Shown in pieces: positions 47,814-58,449 of a DNA stretch of 64,000 nucleotides (within the stretch, counting starts at the first letter, position 1; every line of letters begins with the position of its first letter). This DNA is from Duganella callida. Lineage in GTDB: Bacteria; Pseudomonadota; Gammaproteobacteria; Burkholderiales; Burkholderiaceae_D. The DNA lies in assembly GCF_004614165.1 (NCBI RefSeq), contig NZ_SPVG01000191.1, positions 1 through 64,000 of the forward strand. The letters are read 5' to 3'. Under the pieces are notes generated by a model that was not told the origin of the DNA, ran no database searches, and was given only the letters and a program-made list of their open reading frames with translations. Both the position numbers and the translations under genes were made by a program.

Positions 47814-48686
47814 ATGATTGATGCAATGCCGCTCTATTTTTCCGCTTTTCTTTTCCTGGCGCTTGCGCTGGTGTCGGTCTGGGCCTCGCCATTACGGCTG
47901 GGTCGGCGCGATGTGCCGCTGTGGCTGCTGTTGCTGGTCATGGCGATGGCCTGGGGCCTGGTCGGCGGCGTGGTGCAGCCGGCCGCCATCGCCGCGCTGG
48001 CGGTGCTGATCGCAACCGCCTACGGCACGGCGACGGCACAGGCCGCGCCGGCGCGTCTGGCGCTGGGCCTGCTGACCGCCGTGCTGGCGCTGGCGCTGGC
48101 CATGCACAAGCTGCCCGGCTTCCATAATCCCGTGCTGATCGATAAGGCTGTGATTTCGGCCGGCGGCGCGCCGTTCACCCTGTACGCCAACTTCGACAAG
48201 GGTACGGTGGGCTTGGTGCTGCTGGCCTTGCTGTCGCGGCGGGTGCGCTCGTGGACCGAACTGGGCCAGGTGCTGCTCCGGACGCTGCCGGTGCTGCTGG
48301 CCACCATCGTCGTCACGCTGGGACTGGCACTGGCGGTGGGGGCGGTGCACATCGACCTCAAATTGCCGGCGCAGACTGCCACATTTTTGATGGCCAACCT
48401 GCTGTTCACGGTGGTCGCCGAGGAAGCGTTTTTCCGCGGTTTCCTGCAGGCGCGGCTGGCGGCGGCGCTGACGCGCTTCGCCTGGGGGCCCTGGCTGGCC
48501 GCGCTGGTGTCGGCCCTGTTGTTTGGCGCGGTCCACCTCGGCGGCGGGCTGGCGTATGGCATACTGGCCAGTATCGCCGGCCTCGGCTACGCGATCGCCT
48601 ACCTGCGTGCGCAGCGCATCGAGGCGGCGATCGCCGTCCACATCGCGTTGAACGCGGTGCATTTCATCGCTTTTAGTTACCCGTAA
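47814..48686 (+). CDS. CPBP family intramembrane metalloprotease
   Basis: 290 aa, about eight membrane helices. The CAAX-protease-like (Abi) motifs are present: EEAFFRGF (catalytic Glu pair and Arg), then FGAVHLGGG and HIALNAVHF, which provide the His and Asn. Bacterial members are linked to bacteriocin maturation or immunity, but the role here is unknown. It starts 10 bp before the AI-2E family transporter gene, so the two are probably cotranscribed. Confidence 0.9.
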   Translation: MIDAMPLYFSAFLFLALALVSVWASPLRLGRRDVPLWLLLLVMAMAWGLVGGVVQPAAIAALAVLIATAYGTATAQAAPARLALGLLTAVLALALAMHKLPGFHNPVLIDKAVISAGGAPFTLYANFDKGTVGLVLLALLSRRVRSWTELGQVLLRTLPVLLATIVVTLGLALAVGAVHIDLKLPAQTATFLMANLLFTVVAEEAFFRGFLQARLAAALTRFAWGPWLAALVSALLFGAVHLGGGLAYGILASIAGLGYAIAYLRAQRIEAAIAVHIALNAVHFIAFSYP

Positions 48687-48695
48687 GGAAACACG

Positions 48696-50564
48696 GTGTC
48701 AGATACGCTTGCGTCCCGCACTTTACCGGGGGCCGTTGCCGGCCTCGTCGGCACCGCCACGGTGCTCGCCCTGCTCTATTTCGGCCGCGATGTGCTGATC
48801 CCGATCACCCTGGCGTTCATTCTCAGCTTTTTGCTGGCGCCTTTCGTGCGCGCGCTGCGCCACCTGGGACTCGGTCCGACCACATCGGTCTGCGCCAGCG
48901 TGCTGGTGGTGACGGTGTCGCTGGTGGCGATCGGCGCCGTGCTGGTGCAGCAGGTCGGCATGATGGGTGCCAGCCTGCCCAAGTACCAGGACACCATCGC
49001 CGCCAAGATCGAGATATTGAACGAGCTGACGCGCGGCACCATCGGCAGCCTGGGCGGTCCGGCCGGCGACCTGATCGACCACTTCACGCAGGAAAATGGC
49101 GCGGCGCCGCAACCGGTCCAGCTGGCCGATGGCACGGCGCGCATGCCGGTGCTGGTGGAAATCCACGAGCCGGCGCTGAAGCCATTCCAGCTGCTGGCCA
49201 AGGTGGCGGCGTCGGTCTGGCCGCCGCTGGAAACGGCCGGCATCGTGTTCGTGGTGCTGATCTTCGTGCTGCTCGAACATGAATCGCTGCGCGACCGCTT
49301 CATCCGCCTGGCCGGCGGCGGCGATTTGCGCGCGACCACACTGGCGGTCAACGATGCCGGTGAGCGGCTGTCGCGCTTCTTCATTTCGCAGTTTCTGGTG
49401 AACATCGCCACCGGCCTGGCGATCTGGCTGGGCCTGGCTTTGCTGGGCGTCGGCCAGGCGCCGCTGTGGGGCGCGATGACGGCCGTGCTGCGCTTCATAC
49501 CCTACGTCGGCGTGTGGATGGCGGCGGTCTGCGCGACGGTGCTGGCGGCGGCGGTCGATCCGGGCTGGTCGCTGGCGCTGATGACGCTGGGCCTGTTCCT
49601 GGCGGTGGAAATCATCGTCGCCCAGACCATCGAACCCAAGTTGTACGGCCATACCACCGGCCTGTCGCCGCTGTCGGTGGTGGTGTCGGCGATCTTCTGG
49701 AGCTGGATCTGGGGCCCGGTCGGGCTCGTGCTGTCGACGCCGCTGACGCTGTGCCTGGTGGTGGCGGGACGCTACATCCGCGCGCTGAAGGTCCTGGAAA
49801 TCATGTTCGGCGAACTGCCGGCGCTGACCATGCCGCAAAACTTCTACCAGCGCGCGCTGTCGGGCGACGCGCACGAAATCGTCACCAGCGCCAAGCGCTA
49901 TATGCAGCACAAATCGCTGGCCGAATACTGCGATGGCGTGCTGCTGCCGGCCCTGCACCTGGCGAACTTCGACCTGAAAGACGCGGCCATCACCGCCGAT
50001 GAGGAAGAAAAGGTCACGTCCTCCATCATTGCCGTGATCGAAGCCCTGAGCGGCAACCCGAAATGGTGGAAGAAGCGCAAGCGCAGCACCGTGCTGACCG
50101 GCGGCGGCATCGGCCGCGAGTTGCGCGAGAGCCGCATTTCCGACACCGGCAAATACCAGGGCTCCTTCGATGTGCCGGCCGGCAGCGTGGTGCTGAGCGT
50201 GCCGCTGGGTTCGCAATCGGCCGAACTGGCGACCGAAATCCTGGTGCGCATCCTGCGCGAGCAAAAAATCGACGCGCGCAGCCGCACCATGGACGAGCTG
50301 GCGGAACCGCCGCCACCGGGCGCCAGCCCGGAGCTGGTCTCGATCGTCTGCCTGGTCAGCGTCGATCCGCTGAACGACTGCGACAAAATGAGCGCCGCGC
50401 TGGAAAAAATGCGCGCGCGCCTGCCGCACTGCAAGCAATTCGCGCTGCTGCTGCCGAGCCCGTTCGAAAACCCCGACCTGAAAACCTGCGTCTTCCCGCT
50501 GGCCGACCACGTCTCGCGCTCCTACGACGACATCCTGCACGCCTGCCAGCTGACAATGAAATAA
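48696..50564 (+). CDS. AI-2E family transporter (YdiK/PerM-type) with long C-terminal domain
   Basis: 622 aa from a GTG start. About eight membrane helices in residues 10-365 include the family segments LTLAFILSFLLAPFVRAL-type TM2 and AVLRFIPYVGVWMAAV. About 250 soluble residues follow, far more than the 350-370-aa core proteins. The tail has DVPAGSVVLSVPLGSQSAELAT and ends AFALLLPSPFENPDLK-like, with no domain I can name. Substrates of this family vary (AI-2, Na+/H+, others). A long palindrome begins 5 bp after the stop. Confidence 0.88.
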   Translation: MSDTLASRTLPGAVAGLVGTATVLALLYFGRDVLIPITLAFILSFLLAPFVRALRHLGLGPTTSVCASVLVVTVSLVAIGAVLVQQVGMMGASLPKYQDTIAAKIEILNELTRGTIGSLGGPAGDLIDHFTQENGAAPQPVQLADGTARMPVLVEIHEPALKPFQLLAKVAASVWPPLETAGIVFVVLIFVLLEHESLRDRFIRLAGGGDLRATTLAVNDAGERLSRFFISQFLVNIATGLAIWLGLALLGVGQAPLWGAMTAVLRFIPYVGVWMAAVCATVLAAAVDPGWSLALMTLGLFLAVEIIVAQTIEPKLYGHTTGLSPLSVVVSAIFWSWIWGPVGLVLSTPLTLCLVVAGRYIRALKVLEIMFGELPALTMPQNFYQRALSGDAHEIVTSAKRYMQHKSLAEYCDGVLLPALHLANFDLKDAAITADEEEKVTSSIIAVIEALSGNPKWWKKRKRSTVLTGGGIGRELRESRISDTGKYQGSFDVPAGSVVLSVPLGSQSAELATEILVRILREQKIDARSRTMDELAEPPPPGASPELVSIVCLVSVDPLNDCDKMSAALEKMRARLPHCKQFALLLPSPFENPDLKTCVFPLADHVSRSYDDILHACQLTMK

Positions 50565-50568
50565 AATC

Positions 50569-50654
50569 GGGGTCAGGTCTTTCATTGCGTCACGATCTCA
50601 ACCGTAGCGCACGCTACGGTTGAGATCGTGACGCAATGAAAGACCTGACCCCGG
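50569..50654. repeat. 86-bp near-perfect palindrome (GGGGTCAG-ended repeat), copy 2
   Basis: Two exact 42-nt inverted arms (50569-50610 and 50613-50654) with a 2-nt centre lie between the transporter and acylphosphatase genes. Aligned with copy 1 at 20775-20866, about 31 of 42 arm positions agree, including CGGGGTCAG at the outer end and ACCGTA near the centre. Each difference is matched on the opposite arm. Confidence 0.9.
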
Positions 50655-50668
50655 AATAAGGAGTTGAG

Positions 50669-50938
50669 ATGGCGCAAAGATTGGTGGTGACTGGTCTGGT
50701 GCAGGGCGTGGGCTACCGCGCGTCGTTCGAACGGCAGGCGCTGAGGTTGGGTTTGCGCGGCTGGGTACGCAACCGGCGCGATGGCTCGGTGGAGGCTACC
50801 GTGGAGGGTGCGGCGCCGGCGCTGGAGGAGATTGTCGCCTGGGCGCGCAAGGGGCCGCCTTCGGCGCGCGTGGATCATGTCGCCGTGGAGGAGGCGGACA
50901 ACGACGCCAGCGATTTCAGGGTGTTGCCGACGTTGTGA
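50669..50938 (+). CDS. acyP: Acylphosphatase
   Basis: 89 aa. Hydrolyses acyl phosphates. The catalytic Arg lies in [10 protein letters not shown] and the Asn in [13 protein letters not shown]. The alpha/beta sandwich is complete at normal length. AAGGAG lies 5 nt before the ATG, directly after the palindrome. No operon partner is evident. Confidence 0.95.
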   Translation: MAQRLVVTGLVQGVGYRASFERQALRLGLRGWVRNRRDGSVEATVEGAAPALEEIVAWARKGPPSARVDHVAVEEADNDASDFRVLPTL

Positions 50939-51044
50939 ACCGCCGCAAGCGGCCGCCGTCAAAAGCTCTAGGTTAGCCCGCGAACAGAAGTTCCCGCCAG
51001 ACGCCGTAAGCTTCGCTTATCAAACCACTACAAGGGGAGCAACC

Positions 51045-51323
51045 ATGGAATCTGAACACGCCATCGCCGTCAGCCAGCTGATCAACCACGGCGACCGCAA
51101 CCAGCGCGCGGAAATCGTCAACCAACTGCTCAACAACGTCAGCCCCGAGATGCTGACCTCGCTGGCGGGCAGCATCGGCGAATTCCTCAGCCCCGGCGGC
51201 AAGCCCTTCGTCACCGCCGATCAGGCCGAGCAGATCACGCCGGCCCAGCTCGAGGAAATCGCCGCCACGGCCGAGCAGCATCAACCCGGCATCGTCGACC
51301 AGCTGTTCGCCCCGCTGAGCTAG
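51045..51323 (+). CDS. Hypothetical small protein (92 aa)
   Basis: 92 aa from the ATG at 51045 with a good AAGGGGAG site. Soluble, acidic and helical (HAIAVSQLINHGDRNQRAEIV, SPEMLTSLAGSIGEFL). No family recognised with certainty. It lies 6 bp upstream of the DUF3597 gene and is likely cotranscribed with it. Confidence 0.75.
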   Translation: MESEHAIAVSQLINHGDRNQRAEIVNQLLNNVSPEMLTSLAGSIGEFLSPGGKPFVTADQAEQITPAQLEEIAATAEQHQPGIVDQLFAPLS

Positions 51324-51329
51324 ACGGTC

Positions 51330-51632
51330 ATGGACACGCTGAGCCGTATTTTCCACCAGATTTTTCTTCCGGGACAATCTGAAGTGGATGTCGCCGCCGT
51401 GCTGAATGCCCGCCAGCAAGGCGTGCTGTTGAACTGGCGTGCCTCGATCGTCGATCTGCTGCAGTTGCTGGGGCTGGACAGCAGCCCGCAGGCACGCCAG
51501 CAGCTGGCGCAGGAACTGCACTATGCGGGCGATCCCGGCCGTCCGGCGCTGATGAACGCCTGGCTGCACCGCCAGGTGATGAACAAGCTGGCGCAGAACG
51601 GCGGCAAGGTGCCGCCCGATCTGAAGGATTAG
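51330..51632 (+). CDS. DUF3597 family protein
   Basis: 100 aa. The sequence LLNWRASIVDLLQLLGLDSS, QELHYAGDPG and NAWLHRQVMNKLAQNGGKVP is the DUF3597 signature. The family is widespread and of unknown function, with a LysM domain in longer members that is absent here. The stop codon overlaps the phoR stop on the other strand by 4 nt. Confidence 0.9.
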   Translation: MDTLSRIFHQIFLPGQSEVDVAAVLNARQQGVLLNWRASIVDLLQLLGLDSSPQARQQLAQELHYAGDPGRPALMNAWLHRQVMNKLAQNGGKVPPDLKD

Positions 51633-52942
51633 TTGCTCAGCAGCTCGGGCTGCGCATGCACCACCGCGCTCTTGGGCACGCAGACGATGAAGCTGCTGCC
51701 CTTGCCCGCCTCCGACTTGATCTGCAGCGTGCTGTTGTGACGCAGCAGCACGTGCTTGACGATGGCCAGGCCCAGGCCGGTGCCCTGCGTCTCGCGCGAG
51801 CGGCTCTTGTCGACGCGGTAGAAGCGCTCGGTCAGGCGCGAGATGTGCTCGGGGCTGATGCCGATGCCGGTATCTTCCACCACGAACTTGACGCCGCCGT
51901 CGTACTCCCGCCACACCAGGTGGATGCGCCCGCCGGCCGGCGTGTAGCGCACCGCGTTCGACGCCAGGTTGCCGAACGCCGAATGCAGTTCCTCATACGA
52001 GCCGGTCACGTCCGGACCGCTGACTTCCATGGTGATCTCATGCTTGCCGGACGACAGCGCGCGCGCCTCGCGCAGCACCTGGTCCATCAGCTTGCGCACG
52101 TCCACCGGCTCGGGCCGCATCGGATAATCGACCGATTCCAGGCGCGACAGGGTCAGCATGTCCTCGATCAGGTGCTGCATGCGGTGGCCCTGCTCCGTCA
52201 TCAGCTTCAGGTGGGCGGCGCGCGTGGCCGCGTCCAGCCCCTCCTGCGCGGCGATTTCCAGGAAGCCGACGATCACCGTCAGCGGCGTGCGCAATTCGTG
52301 CGAGGCGTTGGCGATGAAGTCGCGGCGCATTTCCTCGATGCGCTCGGTCTCGGTGGCGTCGTGCGTCACCAGGATCTGGCGGCGGTTCTCGAACGGGATG
52401 ATGTGCACGATCAGCTTGCGCTCGCGGAAGCTGATGGTCAGCGGCTGGTCGTAACGGCCCAGGATGATGTAATCCATGAAGTCCGGGTTGCGCACCAGGT
52501 TGGTCACGCGCATGCCCTTGTCGCGCTCGTTGCTCAGGCCCAGATGCTGTTCCGCGGCCGGGTTGCACCACTCAAGGAACAGCACGTCGTCCATGATCAC
52601 CACGCCGTCCGGCAGCAAATGCATGGCCTGGCGGAAGCGCGCCAGCCACTCGGTCAGCTCGGCCTGGTTTTTCTCGTCGTCGCGGCGCATGCGGTACAGG
52701 CGCGAGAAGATGTTGGTCCACTCGCCCCAGCCATCCGGCAGCTTGGCGCTTTGCGGATCGTCCATCCAGTTGCTGAGCTGGTACAGATACGACAGCTGCA
52801 CGAACACCAGCGCCATCATGCAGATGAGCGCCAGCACCAGGCCACTCTTCCAGCCGAACATCCAGCCCGCCACCCAGCAGCCCGCCAGGATGATGGCGGT
52901 GCGTAAGGCGGCCGGTACCCAGAATACCAGTTTCGGATTCAT
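51629..52942 (-). CDS. phoR: Phosphate regulon sensor histidine kinase PhoR
   Basis: 437 aa. Two N-terminal membrane helices (about residues 10-52), a PAS domain (about 100-200, HLLPDGVVIMDDVLFLEWCNPAAEQ), the dimerisation box with phospho-acceptor His in FIANASHELRTPLTV, and an ATPase domain with N (GNLASNAVRYTP), DTGIGI and GTGLGLAIVKH boxes. It phosphorylates PhoB under phosphate limitation and is restrained by PstSCAB-PhoU. Last gene of the operon, 11 bp after phoB. Confidence 0.97.
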   Translation of the reverse strand: MNPKLVFWVPAALRTAIILAGCWVAGWMFGWKSGLVLALICMMALVFVQLSYLYQLSNWMDDPQSAKLPDGWGEWTNIFSRLYRMRRDDEKNQAELTEWLARFRQAMHLLPDGVVIMDDVLFLEWCNPAAEQHLGLSNERDKGMRVTNLVRNPDFMDYIILGRYDQPLTISFRERKLIVHIIPFENRRQILVTHDATETERIEEMRRDFIANASHELRTPLTVIVGFLEIAAQEGLDAATRAAHLKLMTEQGHRMQHLIEDMLTLSRLESVDYPMRPEPVDVRKLMDQVLREARALSSGKHEITMEVSGPDVTGSYEELHSAFGNLASNAVRYTPAGGRIHLVWREYDGGVKFVVEDTGIGISPEHISRLTERFYRVDKSRSRETQGTGLGLAIVKHVLLRHNSTLQIKSEAGKGSSFIVCVPKSAVVHAQPELLSN

Positions 52943-52953
52943 AGACAGCAGAC

Positions 52954-53646
<693 letters not shown>

Positions 53647-53658
53647 GTATCTCTTGTT

Positions 53659-54366
53659 TTATTCAGCTTGCTCAGGCTCGCCCGTGTGCGCGGACTTGCT
53701 GTGGCGGATGTCCTTGCCCTCGACGACGTAGATCACGTATTCCGCAATGTTCTTGGCGTGGTCGCCGATGCGTTCGATCGCCTTGGCCACCCACAGCGTA
53801 TCCAGCGCGGCCGAGATGGTGCGCGGATCTTCCATCATGAAGGTGATCAGGTTGCGCATGATCGAGCGGAATTCGTGGTCGATCACGGCATCCTGGGCAA
53901 TCAGCTGCAGTGCCTGCTTGCCGTCGTTGCGGGCGAAGGCATCCAGCGCGTCGTGCAGCAGGTCGCTGGTGTTGTTGGCGATGTTGCGCACCATTTCATA
54001 GTGGTTGACCGTCACCGCGCCGCGCGCGTGCAGCGCCTTGGCGGTGCGGGCGATCTTGGTGGCCTCGTCGCCGATGCGCTCGAGGTCGGTGATGACCTTG
54101 ATCGTGGCCATGATGGTGCGCAGGTCGTTGGCGGCCGGCTGGCGGCGCACGATCAGGTGGCTGCAGGCGTCGTCCAGCGACACTTCCAGCTGGTTGACGG
54201 CGTCGTCCTCGCGCATCACGCGGTCGGCGCGCTCGGCGTTGCCGATGCGGAAGCAGGTCATGGCGTCGAGGAACTGGGTCTCGACGATGCCGCCCATCAG
54301 CAGCACCTTGCTGCGGATGGCTTCGAGTTCGTTGTCGTACTGCTTGGATGAATGCTCACCGATCAT
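53659..54366 (-). CDS. phoU: Phosphate signalling protein PhoU
   Basis: 235 aa. Two tandem three-helix PhoU repeats; metal-binding acidic motifs are seen in VITDLERIGDEATKIA and AKAIERIGDHAKNIAEYV. It links the Pst transporter to PhoR and dampens the response when phosphate is plentiful. It lies 37 bp after pstB in the operon. Confidence 0.98.
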   Translation of the reverse strand: MIGEHSSKQYDNELEAIRSKVLLMGGIVETQFLDAMTCFRIGNAERADRVMREDDAVNQLEVSLDDACSHLIVRRQPAANDLRTIMATIKVITDLERIGDEATKIARTAKALHARGAVTVNHYEMVRNIANNTSDLLHDALDAFARNDGKQALQLIAQDAVIDHEFRSIMRNLITFMMEDPRTISAALDTLWVAKAIERIGDHAKNIAEYVIYVVEGKDIRHSKSAHTGEPEQAE

Positions 54367-54403
54367 GCTGCTCTCCGATTGCGAATTGGTATTATAAGGT
54401 TGA

Positions 54404-55207
54404 TCAGCCGAAACGGCCGGTGATGTAATCCTGGGTTTCCTTGCGGGCCGGATTCATGAAGATCTGGTCGGTCTCGCCGAACTCCACCAGCTCGCCCAGG
54501 TACATATAGGCGGTGTAGTCCGAGCAACGGGCCGCCTGCTGCATGTTGTGGGTGACGATGGCGATGGTGTAATCCTGCTTCAGCTCGCTGATCAGCTCTT
54601 CCACCTTCGAGGTCGAGATCGGGTCCAGCGCCGAGGTCGGCTCGTCCAGCAGCAGCACGTCGGGCTTGACCGCCACGCCGCGGGCGATGCACAGACGCTG
54701 CTGCTGGCCGCCGGACAGCGACAGGCCGCTCTTGCTCAGCTTGTCCTTGACCTCGGTCCACAGCGCGGCCTTCTTCAGCGCCCATTCGACGCGCTCGTCC
54801 ATCTCGCCTTTCGACAGGTCTTCGTACAGGCGCACGCCGAAGGCGATGTTGTCGTAGATCGACATCGGGAACGGGGTCGGCTTCTGGAACACCATGCCGA
54901 CCTTGGCGCGCAACATGTTCAGATCCTGGCCGTCTTCCAGGATGTTACGGCCGCGGTACAGGATGGAACCTTCGGCGCGCTGGCCCGGGTAGAGGTCGTA
55001 CATGCGGTTCAGCGTGCGCAGCAGCGTCGATTTGCCGCAGCCCGACGGGCCGATGAAGGCCGTCACCTGGCGCTCATGGATGTCCAGGCTGACGTTGTGC
55101 AGGCTCTGGGTCTTACCGTAGAAAAAATTCAGACCCGAAATCTCGATGGTTTTGCGTTTGCCGGCATTCATGGTGGCGGTGTTCTCTTGGCTCAGTTGCG
55201 TATTCAT
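54404..55207 (-). CDS. pstB: Phosphate ABC transporter ATP-binding protein
   Basis: 267 aa. Walker [13 protein letters not shown] signature [14 protein letters not shown], Walker [14 protein letters not shown]. It drives phosphate uptake through PstCA. The first 15 residues before [16 protein letters not shown] are poorly conserved, so a start at the internal Met is possible. Confidence 0.98.
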   Translation of the reverse strand: MNTQLSQENTATMNAGKRKTIEISGLNFFYGKTQSLHNVSLDIHERQVTAFIGPSGCGKSTLLRTLNRMYDLYPGQRAEGSILYRGRNILEDGQDLNMLRAKVGMVFQKPTPFPMSIYDNIAFGVRLYEDLSKGEMDERVEWALKKAALWTEVKDKLSKSGLSLSGGQQQRLCIARGVAVKPDVLLLDEPTSALDPISTSKVEELISELKQDYTIAIVTHNMQQAARCSDYTAYMYLGELVEFGETDQIFMNPARKETQDYITGRFG

Positions 55208-55227
55208 TGGATGGATTCGCTTATCAA

Positions 55228-56100
55228 TTAGTTCGGTGCTTTTTGGGCAAACAGGGTGCGCGAGATGATGTTCAGCGCGAGCACGCTGAAGGTCACCAGC
55301 AGCGCGCCGCCCCAGGCCAGTTCGCGCCAGTTGTCGTACGGGCTCATGGCGAAGCCGTAGATCACCACCGGCAGGTTGGCCATCGGCGCGTTCATGTCGG
55401 CGCTGAAGAACTGGTTGTTCAGGGCGGTGAACAACAGCGGCGCGGTTTCGCCCGAGATACGGGCCACGGCCAGCAGCACGCCGGTGATCACACCGGCCTT
55501 GACCGCGCGCAGACGCACCATCATCGCCACCTTCCAGCGCGGCGCGCCCAGCGCGAACGCGGCTTCCAGCAGGCTGTTCGGCACCAGGCGCAGCATGTTG
55601 TCGGTGGTGCGCACCACCACCGGCACGGCGATCAGCGCCAGCGCGATGGAACCGGCATAACCGGAATAGTGCTTGGCGGTGGCCACATACATGGCCCAGA
55701 CGAACATGCCGATCACGATCGACGGCGCCGACAGCATGATGTCGGTGACGAAGCGGGTCACGGAGGCGACCTTGTTCTCGTTGCCGTACTCGGCCAGATA
55801 GATGCCGGCCAGGATGCCGATCGGGGTCGAAATCAGGGTCGACAGGGTGACGATCATCAGGCTGCCGACGATCGCATTCATCAGGCCGCCGCCCTCGCTG
55901 CCCGGCGCCGGCGTGGTCTGGGTGAACATGTGCAGGCTCAGCGCGCCGAAGCCCTTGACGGCCAGCGTGATCAGGATCCAGGCCAGCACGATCAGGCCGA
56001 TCGCCATGCCCAGCACCGACAGCGCGATGCCGATGCGGTGCGTCATCAAACGCTTGCGATAAACCGGATTCATCGCGGCTTTTTCAGTGGTTGCGCTCAT
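55228..56100 (-). CDS. pstA: Phosphate ABC transporter permease PstA
   Basis: 290 aa with six membrane helices and the permease EAA loop ([21 protein letters not shown]). Its start overlaps the pstC stop by 1 nt (TAATG), so translation is coupled. Confidence 0.97.
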   Translation of the reverse strand: MSATTEKAAMNPVYRKRLMTHRIGIALSVLGMAIGLIVLAWILITLAVKGFGALSLHMFTQTTPAPGSEGGGLMNAIVGSLMIVTLSTLISTPIGILAGIYLAEYGNENKVASVTRFVTDIMLSAPSIVIGMFVWAMYVATAKHYSGYAGSIALALIAVPVVVRTTDNMLRLVPNSLLEAAFALGAPRWKVAMMVRLRAVKAGVITGVLLAVARISGETAPLLFTALNNQFFSADMNAPMANLPVVIYGFAMSPYDNWRELAWGGALLVTFSVLALNIISRTLFAQKAPN

Positions 56101-57149
56101 TACTTGGTGCCTTCCTTGCGAGACATGCCAGCCAACATCAGCTTGGCTGCGGACAGAACGATAAAGGTGATCACGAACAGGATCAGCGCCAGCGCGAACA
56201 GCGACGAGGTGTGCAGCGGCGTGTCCGATTCGGCGAATTCATTGGCCAGGGTCGAGGCGATCGAGTTGCCCGGTGCGAACAGCGACATCGACAGCTTGTT
56301 GGCGTTGCCGATCACGAAGGTGACGGCCATGGTTTCCCCCAGCGCGCGGCCCAGGCCCAGCATGACGCCGCCGACCACGCCGGTCTTGGTGTACGGCAGC
56401 ACGATCTTGCGCACCACTTCCCAGCGGGTACAGCCCAGGCCGTACGCCGATTCCTTCAGCACGGCCGGCACGATCTCGAACACGTCGCGCATCACCGAGG
56501 AGATGAACGGGATGATCATCACGGCCAGGATCAGCGCGGCGGTCAGGATGCCGATGCCCATCGTCGGTCCCTGGAACAGCTCGCCGATCAGCGGCAGGTG
56601 GCCGAGGGTATTCTTCAGCAGCGGTTGCACGTAGTCGCCGAACAGCGGCGCGAACACGAACAGGCCCCACATGCCGTAAATGATGGACGGGATGCCGGCC
56701 AGCAGTTCCACCGCGGTGCCCAGCGGACGGCGCAGCGACGGCGGGCAGATCTCGGTCAGGAACAGCGCGATGCCGAACGACACCGGGAAGGCGATCAGCA
56801 GCGCGATGCCGGAGGTGGCCAGGGTGCCGACGATGGCGATCAGCGCGCCGTACTGGTCGTTGACAGGATCCCATTCGACCGTGGAGATGAAGCCGGGGCC
56901 GAATTCCTTGAACGCCGGCCAGGCGCCGACCATCAGCGAAATGATAATACCGAGCAGGACCGCCAGCACCGACAAGGCGAACAGCATGGTGGTCTTGTGG
57001 AAGAAGAAATCCTGGATACGCTGCTTGCGCATCACCCGCAGCATGTTCTGCATTGCGGCCTGGTCGGCCGCGCTCACGGCGTGGTTGCTGGATGTGGCCA
57101 AGGCCGGCTCCGATTTGGATAGTGGCGAGGAAGTGATATCTGCGCTCAT
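56100..57149 (-). CDS. pstC: Phosphate ABC transporter permease PstC
   Basis: 349 aa. Six core membrane helices and the EAA-type loop ([24 protein letters not shown]). The roughly 30 extra N-terminal residues are Ser/Ala-rich and vary between species. It pairs with PstA in the inner membrane. Two strong hairpins separate it from pstS. Confidence 0.97.
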   Translation of the reverse strand: MSADITSSPLSKSEPALATSSNHAVSAADQAAMQNMLRVMRKQRIQDFFFHKTTMLFALSVLAVLLGIIISLMVGAWPAFKEFGPGFISTVEWDPVNDQYGALIAIVGTLATSGIALLIAFPVSFGIALFLTEICPPSLRRPLGTAVELLAGIPSIIYGMWGLFVFAPLFGDYVQPLLKNTLGHLPLIGELFQGPTMGIGILTAALILAVMIIPFISSVMRDVFEIVPAVLKESAYGLGCTRWEVVRKIVLPYTKTGVVGGVMLGLGRALGETMAVTFVIGNANKLSMSLFAPGNSIASTLANEFAESDTPLHTSSLFALALILFVITFIVLSAAKLMLAGMSRKEGTK

Positions 57150-57172
57150 ATTGTTGTCTCGATGATGTAAGC

Positions 57173-57237
57173 TAGCCTGCGGGTCCCGGCCGGGAGCCGC
57201 AGGCTAACCCCCTCGCCGCCGCGACTGCTGGCGGCGA
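57173..57237 (-). promoter_or_regulatory. Twin hairpins in the pstS-pstC gap
   Basis: The first stem (57173-57206) pairs TAGCCTGCGG with CCGCAGGCTA and contains an inner TCCCGG/CCGGGA dyad. The second (57213-57237) pairs TCGCCGCC with GGCGGCGA. Neither has a U-tract. They probably stabilise pstS mRNA or attenuate read-through so that the binding protein exceeds the permeases. Confidence 0.6.
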
Positions 57238-57250
57238 AGGGAATCAGGGA

Positions 57251-58297
57251 TTAGTAGATGGCCTTGCCCGCAGCGTCTTTCAGGTTGGCTTTCCAGGAAT
57301 CCTGCACCAGCTTGACAACGTTGGCTGGCAGTGGAACGTAGTCCAGTTCGGTGGCAGCGGCGCCGCCGTTCTTGAAGGCCCAGTCGAAGAACTTCACGAC
57401 TTCCTTGCCCTTGGCAGCGTCAGCCTGCACCTTGTGCATCAGGATGAACGACACGCCGGTGATCGGCCACGAGTTTTTGCCGGCCTGGTCGGTCAGCACC
57501 ACGCCGAAGCCCGGGGTCTTGGTCCACTCGGCGTTCGAGGCGGCGGCCTTGAAGAACTCGTCGTCCGGCTGCAGGAAGTTGCCGTCCTTGTTCTTCAGCT
57601 GGGTGTGGGTCATCTTGTTCTTCTTGGCGTAGGCCCATTCGACGTAGCCGATCGAGCCTTTGATGCGCTGCACGTTGGCGGCCACGCCTTCGTTGCCCTT
57701 GCCGCCCACGCCGACGATCCATTTCACCGCGGTCGATGCGCCGATCTTGGTCTTGAATTCGGCATTGGTCTTCGACAGGAAGTCGGTGAACAGGAACGAG
57801 GTGCCGGAACCGTCGGCGCGGTGCACCACGGTGATTTCGTCGGCCGGCAGTTTCACGCCCGGGTTCAGGGCGGTGATCGCCTGGTCATTCCACTTGGTGA
57901 TCTTGCCCAGGTAGATGTCGGCCACGACCGGACCGGTCAGCTTCAGCTGGCCTGGGTTGACGCCGTCGATGTTCACCACGGTCACCACGCCGCCCATGAT
58001 GGCCGGGAACTGGGTCAGGCCTTCCTTGTCCAGTTCCTCGGCTGCCAGCGGCATGTCCGAAGCGCCGAAGTCGACGGTCTTGGCCTTGATTTGCTTGATG
58101 CCGGCGCCCGAACCGACCGACTGGTAGTTCAGACCGTTGCCGGTGGATGCTTTGTACGTCTCGGCCCACTTGGCGTAGATCGGGTAGGGGAAGGTCGCGC
58201 CGGCGCCGGTCATATCGGCGGCGGTGGCAGCCGACGAGAAGGCCATGACAGCCGCTGCGCCTACCATCAGGGAAGAGATCATTTGTTTCAGTCGCAT
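57251..58297 (-). CDS. pstS: Phosphate-binding protein PstS
   Basis: 348 aa. Signal peptide (cleavage after SSAATA, about residue 26), then the mature start ADMTGAGATFPYPIYAKWAE. The phosphate-site loops are visible: GSGAGIKQI, DFGASDMPL and HRADGSGTSFLF. Periplasmic. It is first in the pstSCAB-phoU-phoBR operon and has tandem PHO boxes upstream. Confidence 0.98.
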   Translation of the reverse strand: MRLKQMISSLMVGAAAVMAFSSAATAADMTGAGATFPYPIYAKWAETYKASTGNGLNYQSVGSGAGIKQIKAKTVDFGASDMPLAAEELDKEGLTQFPAIMGGVVTVVNIDGVNPGQLKLTGPVVADIYLGKITKWNDQAITALNPGVKLPADEITVVHRADGSGTSFLFTDFLSKTNAEFKTKIGASTAVKWIVGVGGKGNEGVAANVQRIKGSIGYVEWAYAKKNKMTHTQLKNKDGNFLQPDDEFFKAAASNAEWTKTPGFGVVLTDQAGKNSWPITGVSFILMHKVQADAAKGKEVVKFFDWAFKNGGAAATELDYVPLPANVVKLVQDSWKANLKDAAGKAIY

Positions 58298-58310
58298 TTC
58301 AAGTCCTTTG

Positions 58311-58367
58311 TTATGACAGGTTAGGATGCTGCGCAGTGTAACGGTCGTTTATGACAGCTTTATGACA
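58311..58367 (-). promoter_or_regulatory. PHO boxes for the pstS operon
   Basis: Minus-strand TGTCATAA units occur at 58360-58367 and 58349-58356, exactly 11 bp apart as PhoB half-sites require. A further unit at 58311-58318 lies in the leader. They are 14-70 bp from the pstS start. Confidence 0.85.
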
Positions 58368-58449
58368 TGGCCAAAATATCTTAAAAATATTCTTTCCAGC
58401 CCTGCTCCCTCTGTAAACATGCGGTCTTGCCGCGCCATGTTACGCCGCC

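Noticed and set aside
48723..50585. 620-codon minus-strand ORF over the AI-2E family transporter
   Set aside because: Gln/Arg/His-rich shadow without membrane helices, opposite a clear transporter.
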